Shown: piece after piece, positions 26,087 to 35,519 of the stretch
How the letters are laid out: each line of letters opens with the position of its first letter
Position numbering within the stretch: the first letter of the stretch is position 1
From: Candidatus Gottesmanbacteria bacterium RIFCSPLOWO2_01_FULL_39_12b
Lineage (GTDB): Bacteria; Patescibacteriota; Microgenomatia; 2-02-FULL-39-11
Assembly (NCBI GenBank): GCA_001780955.1
Contig: MFJR01000013.1
Span: 34,506-93,300, forward strand
Reading direction: 5' to 3'
Length of the DNA: 58,795 nucleotides
The notes under the pieces: model-generated
Databases searched by the model: none
What the model was told of the DNA's origin: nothing
The model's input: the letters and a program-made list of their open reading frames with translations, nothing else
Position numbers and translations under genes: made by a program

Positions 26087-27249
26087 TTTAGAAATTTAAT
26101 CGTTTTCTCTGCTACTTGCTGCACTTCATCGTCAGTAAGTTCAGGAAACATCGGTAATGATAAAATCTCGTTGCAGGCAGTCTCACTTTCCGGAAAATCT
26201 CCTTTTTGGTCGACTAAGTACTTCATCGAGGGAACAAAATGTATCGGGACAGGATAATGAATGGCTGTTTTAATCCCTATTTTATCTAAATAAGATTTCA
26301 GTTCATCCCGCTTTTTTACCCGAATAACGTAGAGATGGTAAACGTGTCTAACATATGGAGCTTCGTAGGGAAGTATAATTGTAGGCCTTAAAGACACCTG
26401 GAAGGTGGCCGAAGGACTCCTTCCAGGTGGAGGAGTCAGTAAATGATACAGTTCTGCTATCTCTCTCCTCCTCTCATTCCATTTATCAAGGTATTTTAAT
26501 TTGACCAGAAGAACTGCCGCCTGAATTTCATCCAGTCTGCTGTTTCTACCAATCAGAATACTGTTATAACGAGACTCTTCTCCATACATTCTAAGCAGTT
26601 TTACCTTTTTATATATATCCGGATTGTTTGTCACCACCATTCCCCCGTCTCCAAAACAGCCAAGATTTTTGGTCGGGTAAAAAGAGAAACAACCAACGTC
26701 GCCAAGGCTTCCTACCTTTTTCCATTCAGTCTTCTCCTTAAGTGACTTTTGAACTTTCACCTCCGCCCCATGCGCCTGGGCGCAATCTTCAACGACAGGA
26801 ATATTAAATTCCTTACTAATCTTTATAATCGCCTGCATATCCGCCGGCTGTCCGTATAAATGGACCACAATAATCGCTTTCGTCTTTTTTGTAATCGCAG
26901 AGGAAAGCATCTTGGGATCAATATTGAAAGTCTCTTTTCCAATATCTACCAGTTTAGCAACTGCACCTATTGCCGTAATGGCAAAAGCGGTAGGATAAGA
27001 GTTGGCAGGAACAACCACCTCGTCTCCTGGTTTGATACCTAATGCCAAAAGAGCCAGAGACAGAGCATCCGTCCCGGAGGCTACACCCACCGCATAGAAA
27101 CTCCCTATATATTTGGCAAATGCAGTTTCAAAGTCTGAGACGTGCTTGCCTAAGATAAATACTCCTTTTTGTATTACATCCGAAAAAACTAGAGAGAGTT
27201 CCCTCTTGAGAATTTTATTTTGTCTGGTAATATCAAAAACAGGAATCAT
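26083..27249 (-). CDS. DegT/DnrJ/EryC1/StrS family sugar aminotransferase
   Basis: AVGVASGTDALSLALLALGIKPGDEVVVPANSYPTAFAI...VVEDCAQAHGA...GCFSFYPTKNLGCFGDGGMVVTN. Confidence 0.95.
   Translation of the reverse strand: MIPVFDITRQNKILKRELSLVFSDVIQKGVFILGKHVSDFETAFAKYIGSFYAVGVASGTDALSLALLALGIKPGDEVVVPANSYPTAFAITAIGAVAKLVDIGKETFNIDPKMLSSAITKKTKAIIVVHLYGQPADMQAIIKISKEFNIPVVEDCAQAHGAEVKVQKSLKEKTEWKKVGSLGDVGCFSFYPTKNLGCFGDGGMVVTNNPDIYKKVKLLRMYGEESRYNSILIGRNSRLDEIQAAVLLVKLKYLDKWNERRREIAELYHLLTPPPGRSPSATFQVSLRPTIILPYEAPYVRHVYHLYVIRVKKRDELKSYLDKIGIKTAIHYPVPIHFVPSMKYLVDQKGDFPESETACNEILSLPMFPELTDDEVQQVAEKTIKFLK
26395..26429. repeat. REP-like inverted pair inside the aminotransferase CDS
   Basis: CACCTGGAAGG (26395-26405)/CCTTCCAGGTG (26419-26429), perfect 11-bp arms. 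Same core as the repeats near the RAYT. Confidence 0.85.
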
Positions 27250-27278
27250 AAGGGTAGAATATAATAAAAATATACAAA

Positions 27279-28862
27279 TTGATAGATATGATCCGTATCC
27301 TGAGAAAAATACACCCCCAGCATCTCCTTCTGCTTGGAAGTATTCTTCTTTTTCTTTTCTTTGCTTTTTGGCGGTATAAGCTTGGACTAGTACGATATTT
27401 TGATAACGATGAATTTATGTATCCCAACTGGAGCTATCACATGTCGATAGGATACCGACCCTATCTGGATTTTCTTCTGATGGTGCCCCCCCTATTTCCT
27501 CTTGTACTTATTCCCCTTTTTTCTTTCTGGCATGGCACAGATCCTCTTATTATGGGACGAATTGTAGCATTTATTATTTCATTCTTTCTTGCCGGCATAG
27601 CTATGCTCCTTTTTTGGCAGATGCGGCGGTCCTGGCTTTTTATCCTAGTGGGACTTCTCTTTTTTACTCTCCCGATGCCATCAGATAAGCTTATGGAAAT
27701 ACGTCCTGATAATCTTGCCCTTCTTTTCTTTTTGTTGGGGTTGAGTATACAACTGAAATGGATGGAGAAACTCCCGCCTCAGCGGGAGGGACGATACTGT
27801 AATTCCTCATTTTTCGGAAACAGTATCGGGACAAAACCTTTCTATGCTTTTTGTATCGGAGTTTTTTATATGCTATCTTCTTTAACACTTCAGAAAATGT
27901 TCCCGTATATTGCTATTGCCCTTATTATTGCATATATCAGAGATATTACTCATTTAAAACGCCCCCAATTCCCATGGTCGATTGTATATATGATAGGAGG
28001 AGCTTTTCTCGTATCAATACCATTTCTCTATTGGACCTTTTCATCTGGGAATCCGCAGATTGTTTTCTACTCCCTGTTTACCCTCCCTTTGGAACATGCT
28101 CATATGTATACGAACAATAAACCTCCTCCTCTTTTTTACTTCCAACCCAACAATATCTATTATGGGCAGTGGGGATATGGTCTGGGATTTATCGTAAACA
28201 CTCTTCTTTGGATCAGTGGAGGAATTATCGGAATACTGCGTATTTTTTATGCATTATTACCGCGAACAAAGAATAAATTACAGGAACTTCTTATTGGACT
28301 TTTGACTGTTACCGCTATCGGGTTGTATTTTATCTCATCCATTCAATTCCCCCAGTATCTTCTTCCAGCATCTGTGTGGATCGTGTGGAATATTACCGAT
28401 CTTTTTTATCTTTTATGGAATCTGAGGGGGAATAAATCATTTCGATTTCTCTTTAGCATTCTCTATTGTATGGCATGTATTTTTCTCTATAAAACATTTT
28501 TCTTTGTGCATCTGCCTAAGTTTTCTTGGCCTAATACCGACCAGTTACAATATATCAGAGACATTCATACCTCCATTCCTTATTCAGAATATATTTTGGA
28601 TCTTGATGGGAGAACATTGTATTATCGCTATCCCCATTATGTGTGCTGTCTTCCCTATGCAGAGTTTCGTAGATTTTTGTCTGTCTCGATACCATCTATA
28701 AAAGAAGCACTCATCCGGACAAAAACAAAATACATCAACGGATTTCCGGCTCGGATCAATTTTCTTTCACTCCATGATACAATTTTTATCCATACCAACT
28801 TCGTACAAAAAAATGAGACGTTTTATACTCTCAAGTCTGAAATCACACCGACAGGGTTATAA
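27279..28862 (+). CDS. GT39/PMT-like membrane glycosyltransferase
   Basis: GLVRYFDNDEFMYPNWSYHMSIGYRPYLDFLLMVPPLFPLVLIPLF. Paralog of ORF 24031..25497. Confidence 0.8.
   Translation: MIDMIRILRKIHPQHLLLLGSILLFLFFAFWRYKLGLVRYFDNDEFMYPNWSYHMSIGYRPYLDFLLMVPPLFPLVLIPLFSFWHGTDPLIMGRIVAFIISFFLAGIAMLLFWQMRRSWLFILVGLLFFTLPMPSDKLMEIRPDNLALLFFLLGLSIQLKWMEKLPPQREGRYCNSSFFGNSIGTKPFYAFCIGVFYMLSSLTLQKMFPYIAIALIIAYIRDITHLKRPQFPWSIVYMIGGAFLVSIPFLYWTFSSGNPQIVFYSLFTLPLEHAHMYTNNKPPPLFYFQPNNIYYGQWGYGLGFIVNTLLWISGGIIGILRIFYALLPRTKNKLQELLIGLLTVTAIGLYFISSIQFPQYLLPASVWIVWNITDLFYLLWNLRGNKSFRFLFSILYCMACIFLYKTFFFVHLPKFSWPNTDQLQYIRDIHTSIPYSEYILDLDGRTLYYRYPHYVCCLPYAEFRRFLSVSIPSIKEALIRTKTKYINGFPARINFLSLHDTIFIHTNFVQKNETFYTLKSEITPTGL
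27771..27834. repeat. In-frame double hairpin element
   Basis: CTCCCGCctcaGCGGGAG then CGATACTGT...ACAGTATCGGGAC inside ORF 27279..28862. Confidence 0.85.
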
Positions 28863-30059
28863 GAAAAATATAAAACGGAATATCCCACTATAAAAATAAA
28901 AAGAGAAGATTAAAAAATAAAGAAACAGACCATATTCTACCTTCCATCCCCTCGTCTCCCGAAAAAGTAAAAAAAGAACGAAAGAAGTTATATAGTATCT
29001 CCACTCCATAAACCAGATGGGGATCAAAAAAATTGCTGTAATAGGATAGAGAAGATACCCTGCTTTTTCTTTCAATTTCACCACAAGAAGGAACAAAACT
29101 GCCATCACCAAGACGGAAAAAAATATAAGTTTCCGTAAGGTATCTCCCGTAAAATAGAGGATAAGGGCATTATGGAGAAAAAATGGTGCCTGATTGTAAA
29201 GATGAGTATTGGTAAAAAGTTTGTAGTAGATAAAAAATACCGGAACCAATAGTATTATATATACTCTATATTTCCACAATAGCTTCACCATATCGTGTCC
29301 GTACGAAAGCAATAGTGGCAAAAAAAGAAATGGAAAAAGAAAAATAATGATAAATATATTGCTTTGATTGAGTAGATTAAGATACATAAGTTGCCTATCT
29401 CCAATAGTCATAGCCCCATTCAGTATCAAAAATTCACAAAGAAGAAGAGGCCCTAAAACAAATGTATATGTCCGGCTAAGATGGATTATAAGATTCGTTC
29501 TTGATATATGCCAGCCAAATTTTTTGATGTAAATAAAAAGAAACAAAAAAATAAGCCAGACGATGTTATTTTGCCTGGCAAGGATACTGACCGAAGCTAT
29601 AATTCCAGAAGCTAAATAGTGTTTTTTATAGAGAGTGAACAAGGAAAGCAGGATAAAAAGAAGAGAAAATATATCCGTATATATAAGGGAAAAGTAAGGA
29701 AAAATAAGCGGGAAAAAACTATAGTGTAACGTTTTTACTAATGCGTTCTGTCGATCTATCTCTCGTGCCGTAAGATAAAAAATGGGGATAGTCAACACGT
29801 TTATGAGAAATCCTATCAATCTTATATCCTGAAAGCGCGATACATGTAATATTCTTGCTCCTGCTGCGAGTATTGCGTGGTATCCAGGTATCATGGAAAG
29901 GAGAGGATCGGGACGAAAATCACCACTCAAAAATCGCACTATCTGGCGATAGTGATAGTTCTCATCAATCATAAGAGAATGGTCTCTGATAAGTATGAAA
30001 GCACCTGTGTGGATAAGAAAGATGGTGAGGAAAACGAGGAGAAATATTCGCTTATTCAT
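28857..30059 (-). CDS. DIE2/ALG10-like alpha-1,2-glucosyltransferase family protein (bacterial)
   Basis: MIDENYHYRQIVRFLSGDFRPDPLLSMIPGYHAI, SLIYTDIFSLLFILLSLFTLY, LARQNNIVWLIF, LILNGAMTIGDR and EWRYYITSFVLF line up in order with eukaryotic ALG10 signature segments. Confidence 0.7.
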   Translation of the reverse strand: MNKRIFLLVFLTIFLIHTGAFILIRDHSLMIDENYHYRQIVRFLSGDFRPDPLLSMIPGYHAILAAGARILHVSRFQDIRLIGFLINVLTIPIFYLTAREIDRQNALVKTLHYSFFPLIFPYFSLIYTDIFSLLFILLSLFTLYKKHYLASGIIASVSILARQNNIVWLIFLFLFIYIKKFGWHISRTNLIIHLSRTYTFVLGPLLLCEFLILNGAMTIGDRQLMYLNLLNQSNIFIIIFLFPFLFLPLLLSYGHDMVKLLWKYRVYIILLVPVFFIYYKLFTNTHLYNQAPFFLHNALILYFTGDTLRKLIFFSVLVMAVLFLLVVKLKEKAGYLLYPITAIFLIPIWFMEWRYYITSFVLFLLFRETRGWKVEYGLFLYFLIFSFYFYSGIFRFIFFL

Positions 30060-30249
30060 ATAAACTTTCTTACCAATTTCATTTTCTCAAAACTCAATTG
30101 ACTACGTTTTTGGCAAAAAATTAACTCCCTATAAAAGCACCTTATCCCTGTCTGAACATATAGGTACCTTCCTATCTACAGAACGAAGTGAAACCACTCA
30201 GTTTCACTTTCTGTCTTCATTCCATATCCGGCAAAAAGAAAAAGACAGC

Positions 30250-31527
30250 TTATCCATTTAAGAATTTTAATAAAATTCGATAAGGTAATTTTTTTATTAG
30301 TATCCATATACTAAACCCGGTAAAAATAAATATTAAAGAGTATGCCGGAAGAGTATAACGTTCCTCACCTGAACTGACCGCATGGAAAACAGTCAGGTAA
30401 ATAATAAAAAATAATATCATGGAGCCAAACAAGATATATTTTTTATGTCCTCTTCTCTGACTTTTCATCCAGAGAGCAAATCCAATAATAGCACTGATTA
30501 ATATTCCTATATTACTCCAATAAACCAAAAAATCTACCCTTGAATTTGTCGGGCCTATATCGTAAGGAAAAAGATAATTTTTTTCCCAGATATACCACAT
30601 TTTGGCCGCACTTACCCGTATTATCTTAACCGGATCCTCTCTTATTTTTTTGATTATCAATCCATAATACTTTTGGTCACGTAGCCCTGCCTGTTTTCTG
30701 TCGTAGTTCGGGGCGAAATCTTCGAAAGCCTTGTTAACTTCCACTGCATGCGGTTTCCATTTGTTTGAAGTCACCGGATAACTTCTTTCAATAAACATGG
30801 AGACATAAAAATTCTGCAGAAATGCACTGTCAACATTCAATAGAGCCGGTTGCCCCCAGTATTTGAGATTACCGATAATGTTATAAGAAAACGGGAGAAA
30901 GTAAAACAAGATTAGAAGACCGGCGTTAAGAATCTGAATTCGCCATGTTTTGGCCATTCTTCTAATCAAAAAAATCATCAGGACAAGTATCGTAACCGTA
31001 AAAGCCATAAATATCGGTTTTACCTCTACCAAATATGCCAAAAGCAATCCCAAGACAGATATCAGAAGTAAACTTCTTTTCTCAAGATATCTTAGAAGCA
31101 GATAAAAAACCAGCGTGGTTAGAAAAATTGCCAAGACCTCAGTGAGCAATACACCAACATATGCGCTGGTATAGGGGTTAAAAAGATAGAGAATGTAGGC
31201 TATATAGGCCGGTCCATAAGTCATCAATTTTTTAGCAATCAGAAATACCAAAAAAGCGGTTCCGGTATCAAAAAGAGCCTGGATAACTTTCCAGTAAATT
31301 TCTCCTGTACCAAAAACACGGTATATAAGGGCAATCATCATGGAATAACCGTACGGTCTTATGGAATCAGAAAAGAAAGGATACTGTAGAATCCTCTGGG
31401 CATAGTCATGATACTGTACCTGATCAAAAACAAAAAACTGGGGAACAAGTTTGATAAACCAGAGACGGAAGAGAAAACCGAGAATAAATAGGAAAACTAT
31501 AACATAACGCATACAACTATTTACCAA
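30250..31527 (-). CDS. GT39/ArnT-like membrane glycosyltransferase
   Basis: VFDQVQYHDYAQRILQYPFFSDSIRPYGYSMMIALIYRVFGTGEIYWKVIQALFDTGTAFLVFLIAKK. Confidence 0.8.
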   Translation of the reverse strand: MVNSCMRYVIVFLFILGFLFRLWFIKLVPQFFVFDQVQYHDYAQRILQYPFFSDSIRPYGYSMMIALIYRVFGTGEIYWKVIQALFDTGTAFLVFLIAKKLMTYGPAYIAYILYLFNPYTSAYVGVLLTEVLAIFLTTLVFYLLLRYLEKRSLLLISVLGLLLAYLVEVKPIFMAFTVTILVLMIFLIRRMAKTWRIQILNAGLLILFYFLPFSYNIIGNLKYWGQPALLNVDSAFLQNFYVSMFIERSYPVTSNKWKPHAVEVNKAFEDFAPNYDRKQAGLRDQKYYGLIIKKIREDPVKIIRVSAAKMWYIWEKNYLFPYDIGPTNSRVDFLVYWSNIGILISAIIGFALWMKSQRRGHKKYILFGSMILFFIIYLTVFHAVSSGEERYTLPAYSLIFIFTGFSIWILIKKLPYRILLKFLNG

Positions 31528-32576
31528 TAGTATTTTCTATATTTCTTATAAAATAAGATAGTTTTTTTTATCCCTTCCTCAAGATTTGTTTTGGGCTCCC
31601 ACCCGTAAGTCTTCTTTATTTTCTCGATTGAGGCGATATAATCTCCCACCTCAATCTTTTTGCGGTCTACAGGATACGGCTTCAAGACAATCTCTTTACA
31701 AGGTTGGACCTTGTTTTGGACCGAACTGATAACCTCATAAGTTTTCCTGACAAAGTCTATTAACGATATCGGTGTTCCGCCGAGATTGTAAGCCTCTCCC
31801 CAGCCTTTTTCTGCCATTGCTACCATAAGTATAGCTTCAACAACATCGTCAACATAATTGACGTCCCGTATTTGCACGCCTTTTCCATAAAGTTCTATCT
31901 GTTCTCCATCTAAAATTTTTCTGATGAACCAGTTAAGCACTCCTTGTCTCTCATGCTTCATCTGATGCCTCGGACCGTAAGTATTGGTCATGCGAAGAGA
32001 GACTGTTTTTATGCCATAAACAGCATGGTACATCAAATGATATTTTTCGGAAGCAATGTTATTGATTCCGTTTATGTCCGTGGGCTCCTGGGGATGATTT
32101 TCATCAACCGGTAAATATTTTGCCTTGCCATACTGATTTCTAGTACCGGCAAAAATAATGCGTGCTTTGGGATTGAATTTTCTGACTGATTCCAAAAGTG
32201 ATAACTGAGCTCGACAGTTTATCTCCAAGTCAGTCATAGGATCAACCATGCTGTCAACATGGGAAAGAGTCCCGGCAAGATTGAAGATAAACTCTTTATC
32301 TTTGACAAGTTTTTCTATTTTTTTGGTATCTCTAATATCGGAAAAATCGACCGTAACTTTCTCTTTTATTGATTCAATATTGAAAAGATTTCCTCCATAA
32401 GCGGCAATCATGGAATCAACCAGAGTCACCCGGGCTCCGTATGAAACTAACCGGATGGCAAGATTGCTTCCGATAAACCCTAAGCCTCCGGTGATAAGTA
32501 TTTCTTTGTTTTTAAAAAAATTTCCCATTCCCATTAAATAAATATTATACTCTTCATTAGTAATCGAGTTCCCCAA
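31521..32576 (-). CDS. NAD-dependent epimerase/dehydratase (extended SDR)
   Basis: ILITGGLGFIGSNLAIRLVSYGARVTLVDS...NEYHPQEP-like VDENHPQEP...YHLMYHAVYGIKTVSLRMTNTYGPR. Initiation is probably downstream of the ORF start. Confidence 0.93.
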   Translation of the reverse strand: MGNSITNEEYNIYLMGMGNFFKNKEILITGGLGFIGSNLAIRLVSYGARVTLVDSMIAAYGGNLFNIESIKEKVTVDFSDIRDTKKIEKLVKDKEFIFNLAGTLSHVDSMVDPMTDLEINCRAQLSLLESVRKFNPKARIIFAGTRNQYGKAKYLPVDENHPQEPTDINGINNIASEKYHLMYHAVYGIKTVSLRMTNTYGPRHQMKHERQGVLNWFIRKILDGEQIELYGKGVQIRDVNYVDDVVEAILMVAMAEKGWGEAYNLGGTPISLIDFVRKTYEVISSVQNKVQPCKEIVLKPYPVDRKKIEVGDYIASIEKIKKTYGWEPKTNLEEGIKKTILFYKKYRKYYW

Positions 32577-33253
32577 AAAATAATCAGGTCTCTTATTACC
32601 GGCAGTACTATTTTCAAATTCATTACTCCTATCCCCCCCAAGGCACCTCTGGGATAATGCGGTATTTCTACTTCACTAATTTTAAATCCATTCCTGATTG
32701 TTTTAATGCATAATTCTGTATCGATAAAAGCAGAACTGGTCACAAGGGAAATCTGACCCAAGATTGATCTAGGAAATAATTTGGTAGAATTAACATCTCT
32801 AAGGTTAATCTGAAATAATATTCTCATAAGTCTATTATAACTTCTGGATTGAAGCCTTCTTAGCCAACTGTCCATCCGCTTTTTTCGCAGTCCAATGATA
32901 AAATCATGAGTTTTCAGTTGAGGAATTAATAACTTTATGACATCTGCTCTTATCTGTCTGTCTCCTGGAATAGAAAAAATATAATCATACCTGGCTGAGT
33001 AATATAACTCTTTGATGGTAACTCCAAAGCCCAGATTTTTTAAGTGATATTTGAACTTAATCCGTTTATTTTTCTGAGATTCTCTTTCAATTTTTTTATA
33101 AGTTTTGTCTGTCGAACCATCATCTATTACCACTATTTCATACTGATTTGAATATTCTTCTCCTATTTGTACCGCCTGTGCCAATACTTTCTCAATAGTA
33201 ACCTCATCATTAAATGCCGGTATAATAATAGAAAGAGAGGAAATTTTGTCCAT
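32534..33253 (-). CDS. GT2 family glycosyltransferase (DPM1-like)
   Basis: LSIIIPAFNDEVTIEKVLAQ...YEIVVIDDGSTDKTYKKIER...YIFSIPGDRQI. Confidence 0.92.
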   Translation of the reverse strand: MDKISSLSIIIPAFNDEVTIEKVLAQAVQIGEEYSNQYEIVVIDDGSTDKTYKKIERESQKNKRIKFKYHLKNLGFGVTIKELYYSARYDYIFSIPGDRQIRADVIKLLIPQLKTHDFIIGLRKKRMDSWLRRLQSRSYNRLMRILFQINLRDVNSTKLFPRSILGQISLVTSSAFIDTELCIKTIRNGFKISEVEIPHYPRGALGGIGVMNLKIVLPVIRDLIIFWGTRLLMKSIIFI

Positions 33254-33958
33254 TTACGGTAAGAATTTTCCCGGCGTATCCATCACTACTCTAGCCGGAA
33301 CTCCCAAGGCTAACTTTCGATCAGGTATATCTTTGGTCACCACGGCTCCAGCCCCCACTACCGCATATCTCCCTACTACAACTGCCGGCAAAAGAACGGC
33401 TCCACCCCCAATGAGTGCTCCTTTTTTTACCCTGGGTCCTTTATGAGTGATATGTATCGCTCTCCCGAATGAATTGTCGTTACTCGTTACCACGTGAGTA
33501 CTGATAAAGACGTCATCTTCTACAACCATCTCGCCCGTCAGATGAGTCAAATCAAGGATCTTACAATTTTTCCCGACCTGTGTATGATAATTAATCGTTA
33601 CGTGCCGGGCAATCAGAGTCTTACTACCTATGACACACTCTTCCCGAATATGAGCTCCGTCCCCGATAAGACAGTTTTCTCCGATAGTTGTACCTCTAAA
33701 TATTACTGCATTGGTACCTATATATGTTTTTTTACCGATGTGAAGAGGTGGCAACTTTGTATTCAATTTACGGGTAATCGCTTTTGAAGAAACCGGTAAT
33801 TTACCTAGCACCGCCCCATCTTCAATCACACACCCGTCATCAATGATCGTATCTTTATAGACAACAATATTGTTTTTGAAAATGCAATTATTTCCTATTT
33901 TCACACTCTCACCGAGAATACAATTGTGGCCAAATACAGCACGTTTTTTATTTGACAT
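33254..33958 (-). CDS. Left-handed beta-helix acyltransferase (hexapeptide repeat)
   Basis: Repeated hexapeptides: FGHNCILGESVKIGNNCIFKNNIVVYKDTIIDDGCVIEDGAVLG...VGAGAVVTKDIPDRKLALGVPARVV. Confidence 0.92.
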   Translation of the reverse strand: MSNKKRAVFGHNCILGESVKIGNNCIFKNNIVVYKDTIIDDGCVIEDGAVLGKLPVSSKAITRKLNTKLPPLHIGKKTYIGTNAVIFRGTTIGENCLIGDGAHIREECVIGSKTLIARHVTINYHTQVGKNCKILDLTHLTGEMVVEDDVFISTHVVTSNDNSFGRAIHITHKGPRVKKGALIGGGAVLLPAVVVGRYAVVGAGAVVTKDIPDRKLALGVPARVVMDTPGKFLP

Positions 33959-34748
33959 AAGAAGTTTTTTTCTTTCGCCGGTAATAGGTTACCCAGGATG
34001 AAAGTTTCTTCTCCTCAGATGAAAAAAGGTTCCGAAATATCACATCTGCCGTATCAACCCCAATAAAATCGAGAAGTTCAAAAGGACCCATGGGGTGTTT
34101 GAGAGATTTTTTGATAATGGTGTCAACAGTAACTTCAGAAATACCCCCACGGATAACTAGGTCAACTGCAGATAGTAGAGCCGAAAAAAGGATAGTGTTG
34201 GCAACAAAACCTGGAATATCCTTTACAACTTCGTACTCATACCCGAGCTGATCTAAAAAAAGGAGAAGTTTCGCAAGAAGTTGTTTTTGAAATTTATCTG
34301 CCGGAATTACTTCCAAAAAAGAGATGGCTTGGGGGGGATTGAAAAAATGTAGACCAATAAGCTGTTCTTCAAGATGACCTTTCTTTGCCAGTTCACCAAT
34401 AGAGAACGATGAGGTAGTTGTACCGACAATAGTCTTTTTATTGATATGTTTTTTTAGCTTTTGATATACATTTACTTTCTCTTGAAAATCCTCTGAAATC
34501 GCCTCGATAATTACGTCGCAGTGAGAAAGATCTGAATACCTCAGAACATAGGTTATATCAAGAGGAATCTGCTTGGGAAATTTTCGTTTCTGATAGTCTA
34601 AAAACTCTTTTTTGAGTCTTGGAATACGCTCTTTTCTCCGCACGTAAATTTTAGGACGTATTCTCTTTTTCAAAAAAAGCTTGATAAGTCCTTTGGCAAT
34701 TTGCCCGCTTCCCACGATTCCTACCGAGATATGTAACACCTTTTTCAT
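33948..34748 (-). CDS. 3-hydroxyacyl-CoA dehydrogenase-like protein
   Basis: ISVGIVGSGQIAKGLIKLF (Rossmann), DVIIEAISEDFQEKVNVYQKL, LIGLHFFNPP, VVKDIPGFVANTILFSALLSAVDLV, HPMGPFELLDFIGVDTA. Confidence 0.9.
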   Translation of the reverse strand: MKKVLHISVGIVGSGQIAKGLIKLFLKKRIRPKIYVRRKERIPRLKKEFLDYQKRKFPKQIPLDITYVLRYSDLSHCDVIIEAISEDFQEKVNVYQKLKKHINKKTIVGTTTSSFSIGELAKKGHLEEQLIGLHFFNPPQAISFLEVIPADKFQKQLLAKLLLFLDQLGYEYEVVKDIPGFVANTILFSALLSAVDLVIRGGISEVTVDTIIKKSLKHPMGPFELLDFIGVDTADVIFRNLFSSEEKKLSSWVTYYRRKKKTSYVK

Positions 34749-35519
34749 TCACTTTTCATATTCCTTTTTAACCATTAATTTCCACCAGAGCTTAAAAAGA
34801 TTAAGTCCGGTGTAAAATAACCTTTTAAAGTTAAAGAATTGGCTTTTACCGCTGGTTCGGAAGTAATGATGTACAGGTATTTCCGCAATATTATAACCCA
34901 GATAATCAATCTTTTTAACCAGTTCTACGCAGATTGAGCCAGTATTTTCGAACAGAATCACTCTATCAAAAACACTTTTTCTTATGAGGCGAAAGTCACA
35001 ATCAGTATCCATTAGAGGTAATTGGAAAGCGAATTTGACAAAATGATGATAGATGTTTCCGGCCACTATTCTAAACCAGGGATCGCTTCTTTTGATCTTA
35101 TAACCATTTACCATTCCTGTTCCATCTTTCATAGCTTCATAAAGTTTGGTTAGCTCTCTCGGATCATACTGCGCGTCACAATCGGTATAAAAAATGAGGT
35201 CTTTAGTCGCTTCCGAAAAACCGGTCCTTAGCGCCCCGCCATACCCTCTATTTTTCGCATGGTCAATTATTCTTATTCTTCCTTTCAAAGAGGTCTTAAT
35301 AATCATCTCTAATGCCTCTCGATCTTGCGGATTACTCCTGTCGTTAATAATTAAAACTTCCCAATCATCTGTTAATTTTTCCACTGTGGCCACTGCCAGG
35401 CCAATGAGACTTCCTACCGTCCCCCAATCGTTTAAAAAGGGAAAAAAAATTGATATTGAAGGATTTTTTTTCATATCTTTAGCCTTTTTTTTGAGCAACA
35501 ATAAACATTTGTTTTCCAA
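34749..35519 (-). CDS. GT2 family glycosyltransferase
   Basis: PSISIFFPFLNDWGTVGSLIGLAVATVEKLTDDWEVLIINDRSNPQD...LIFYTDCDAQYDPRE. Likely start is MKKNPSISIF, internal to the ORF. Confidence 0.9.
   Translation of the reverse strand: MENKCLLLLKKKAKDMKKNPSISIFFPFLNDWGTVGSLIGLAVATVEKLTDDWEVLIINDRSNPQDREALEMIIKTSLKGRIRIIDHAKNRGYGGALRTGFSEATKDLIFYTDCDAQYDPRELTKLYEAMKDGTGMVNGYKIKRSDPWFRIVAGNIYHHFVKFAFQLPLMDTDCDFRLIRKSVFDRVILFENTGSICVELVKKIDYLGYNIAEIPVHHYFRTSGKSQFFNFKRLFYTGLNLFKLWWKLMVKKEYEK

Noticed and set aside
30178-30214. Hairpin acagaacgaagtgaaac..gtttcactttctgt downstream of the minus-strand glycan operon
   Set aside because: The stem is real, but there is no clear U-tract in the transcribed direction, so I did not call it a terminator.
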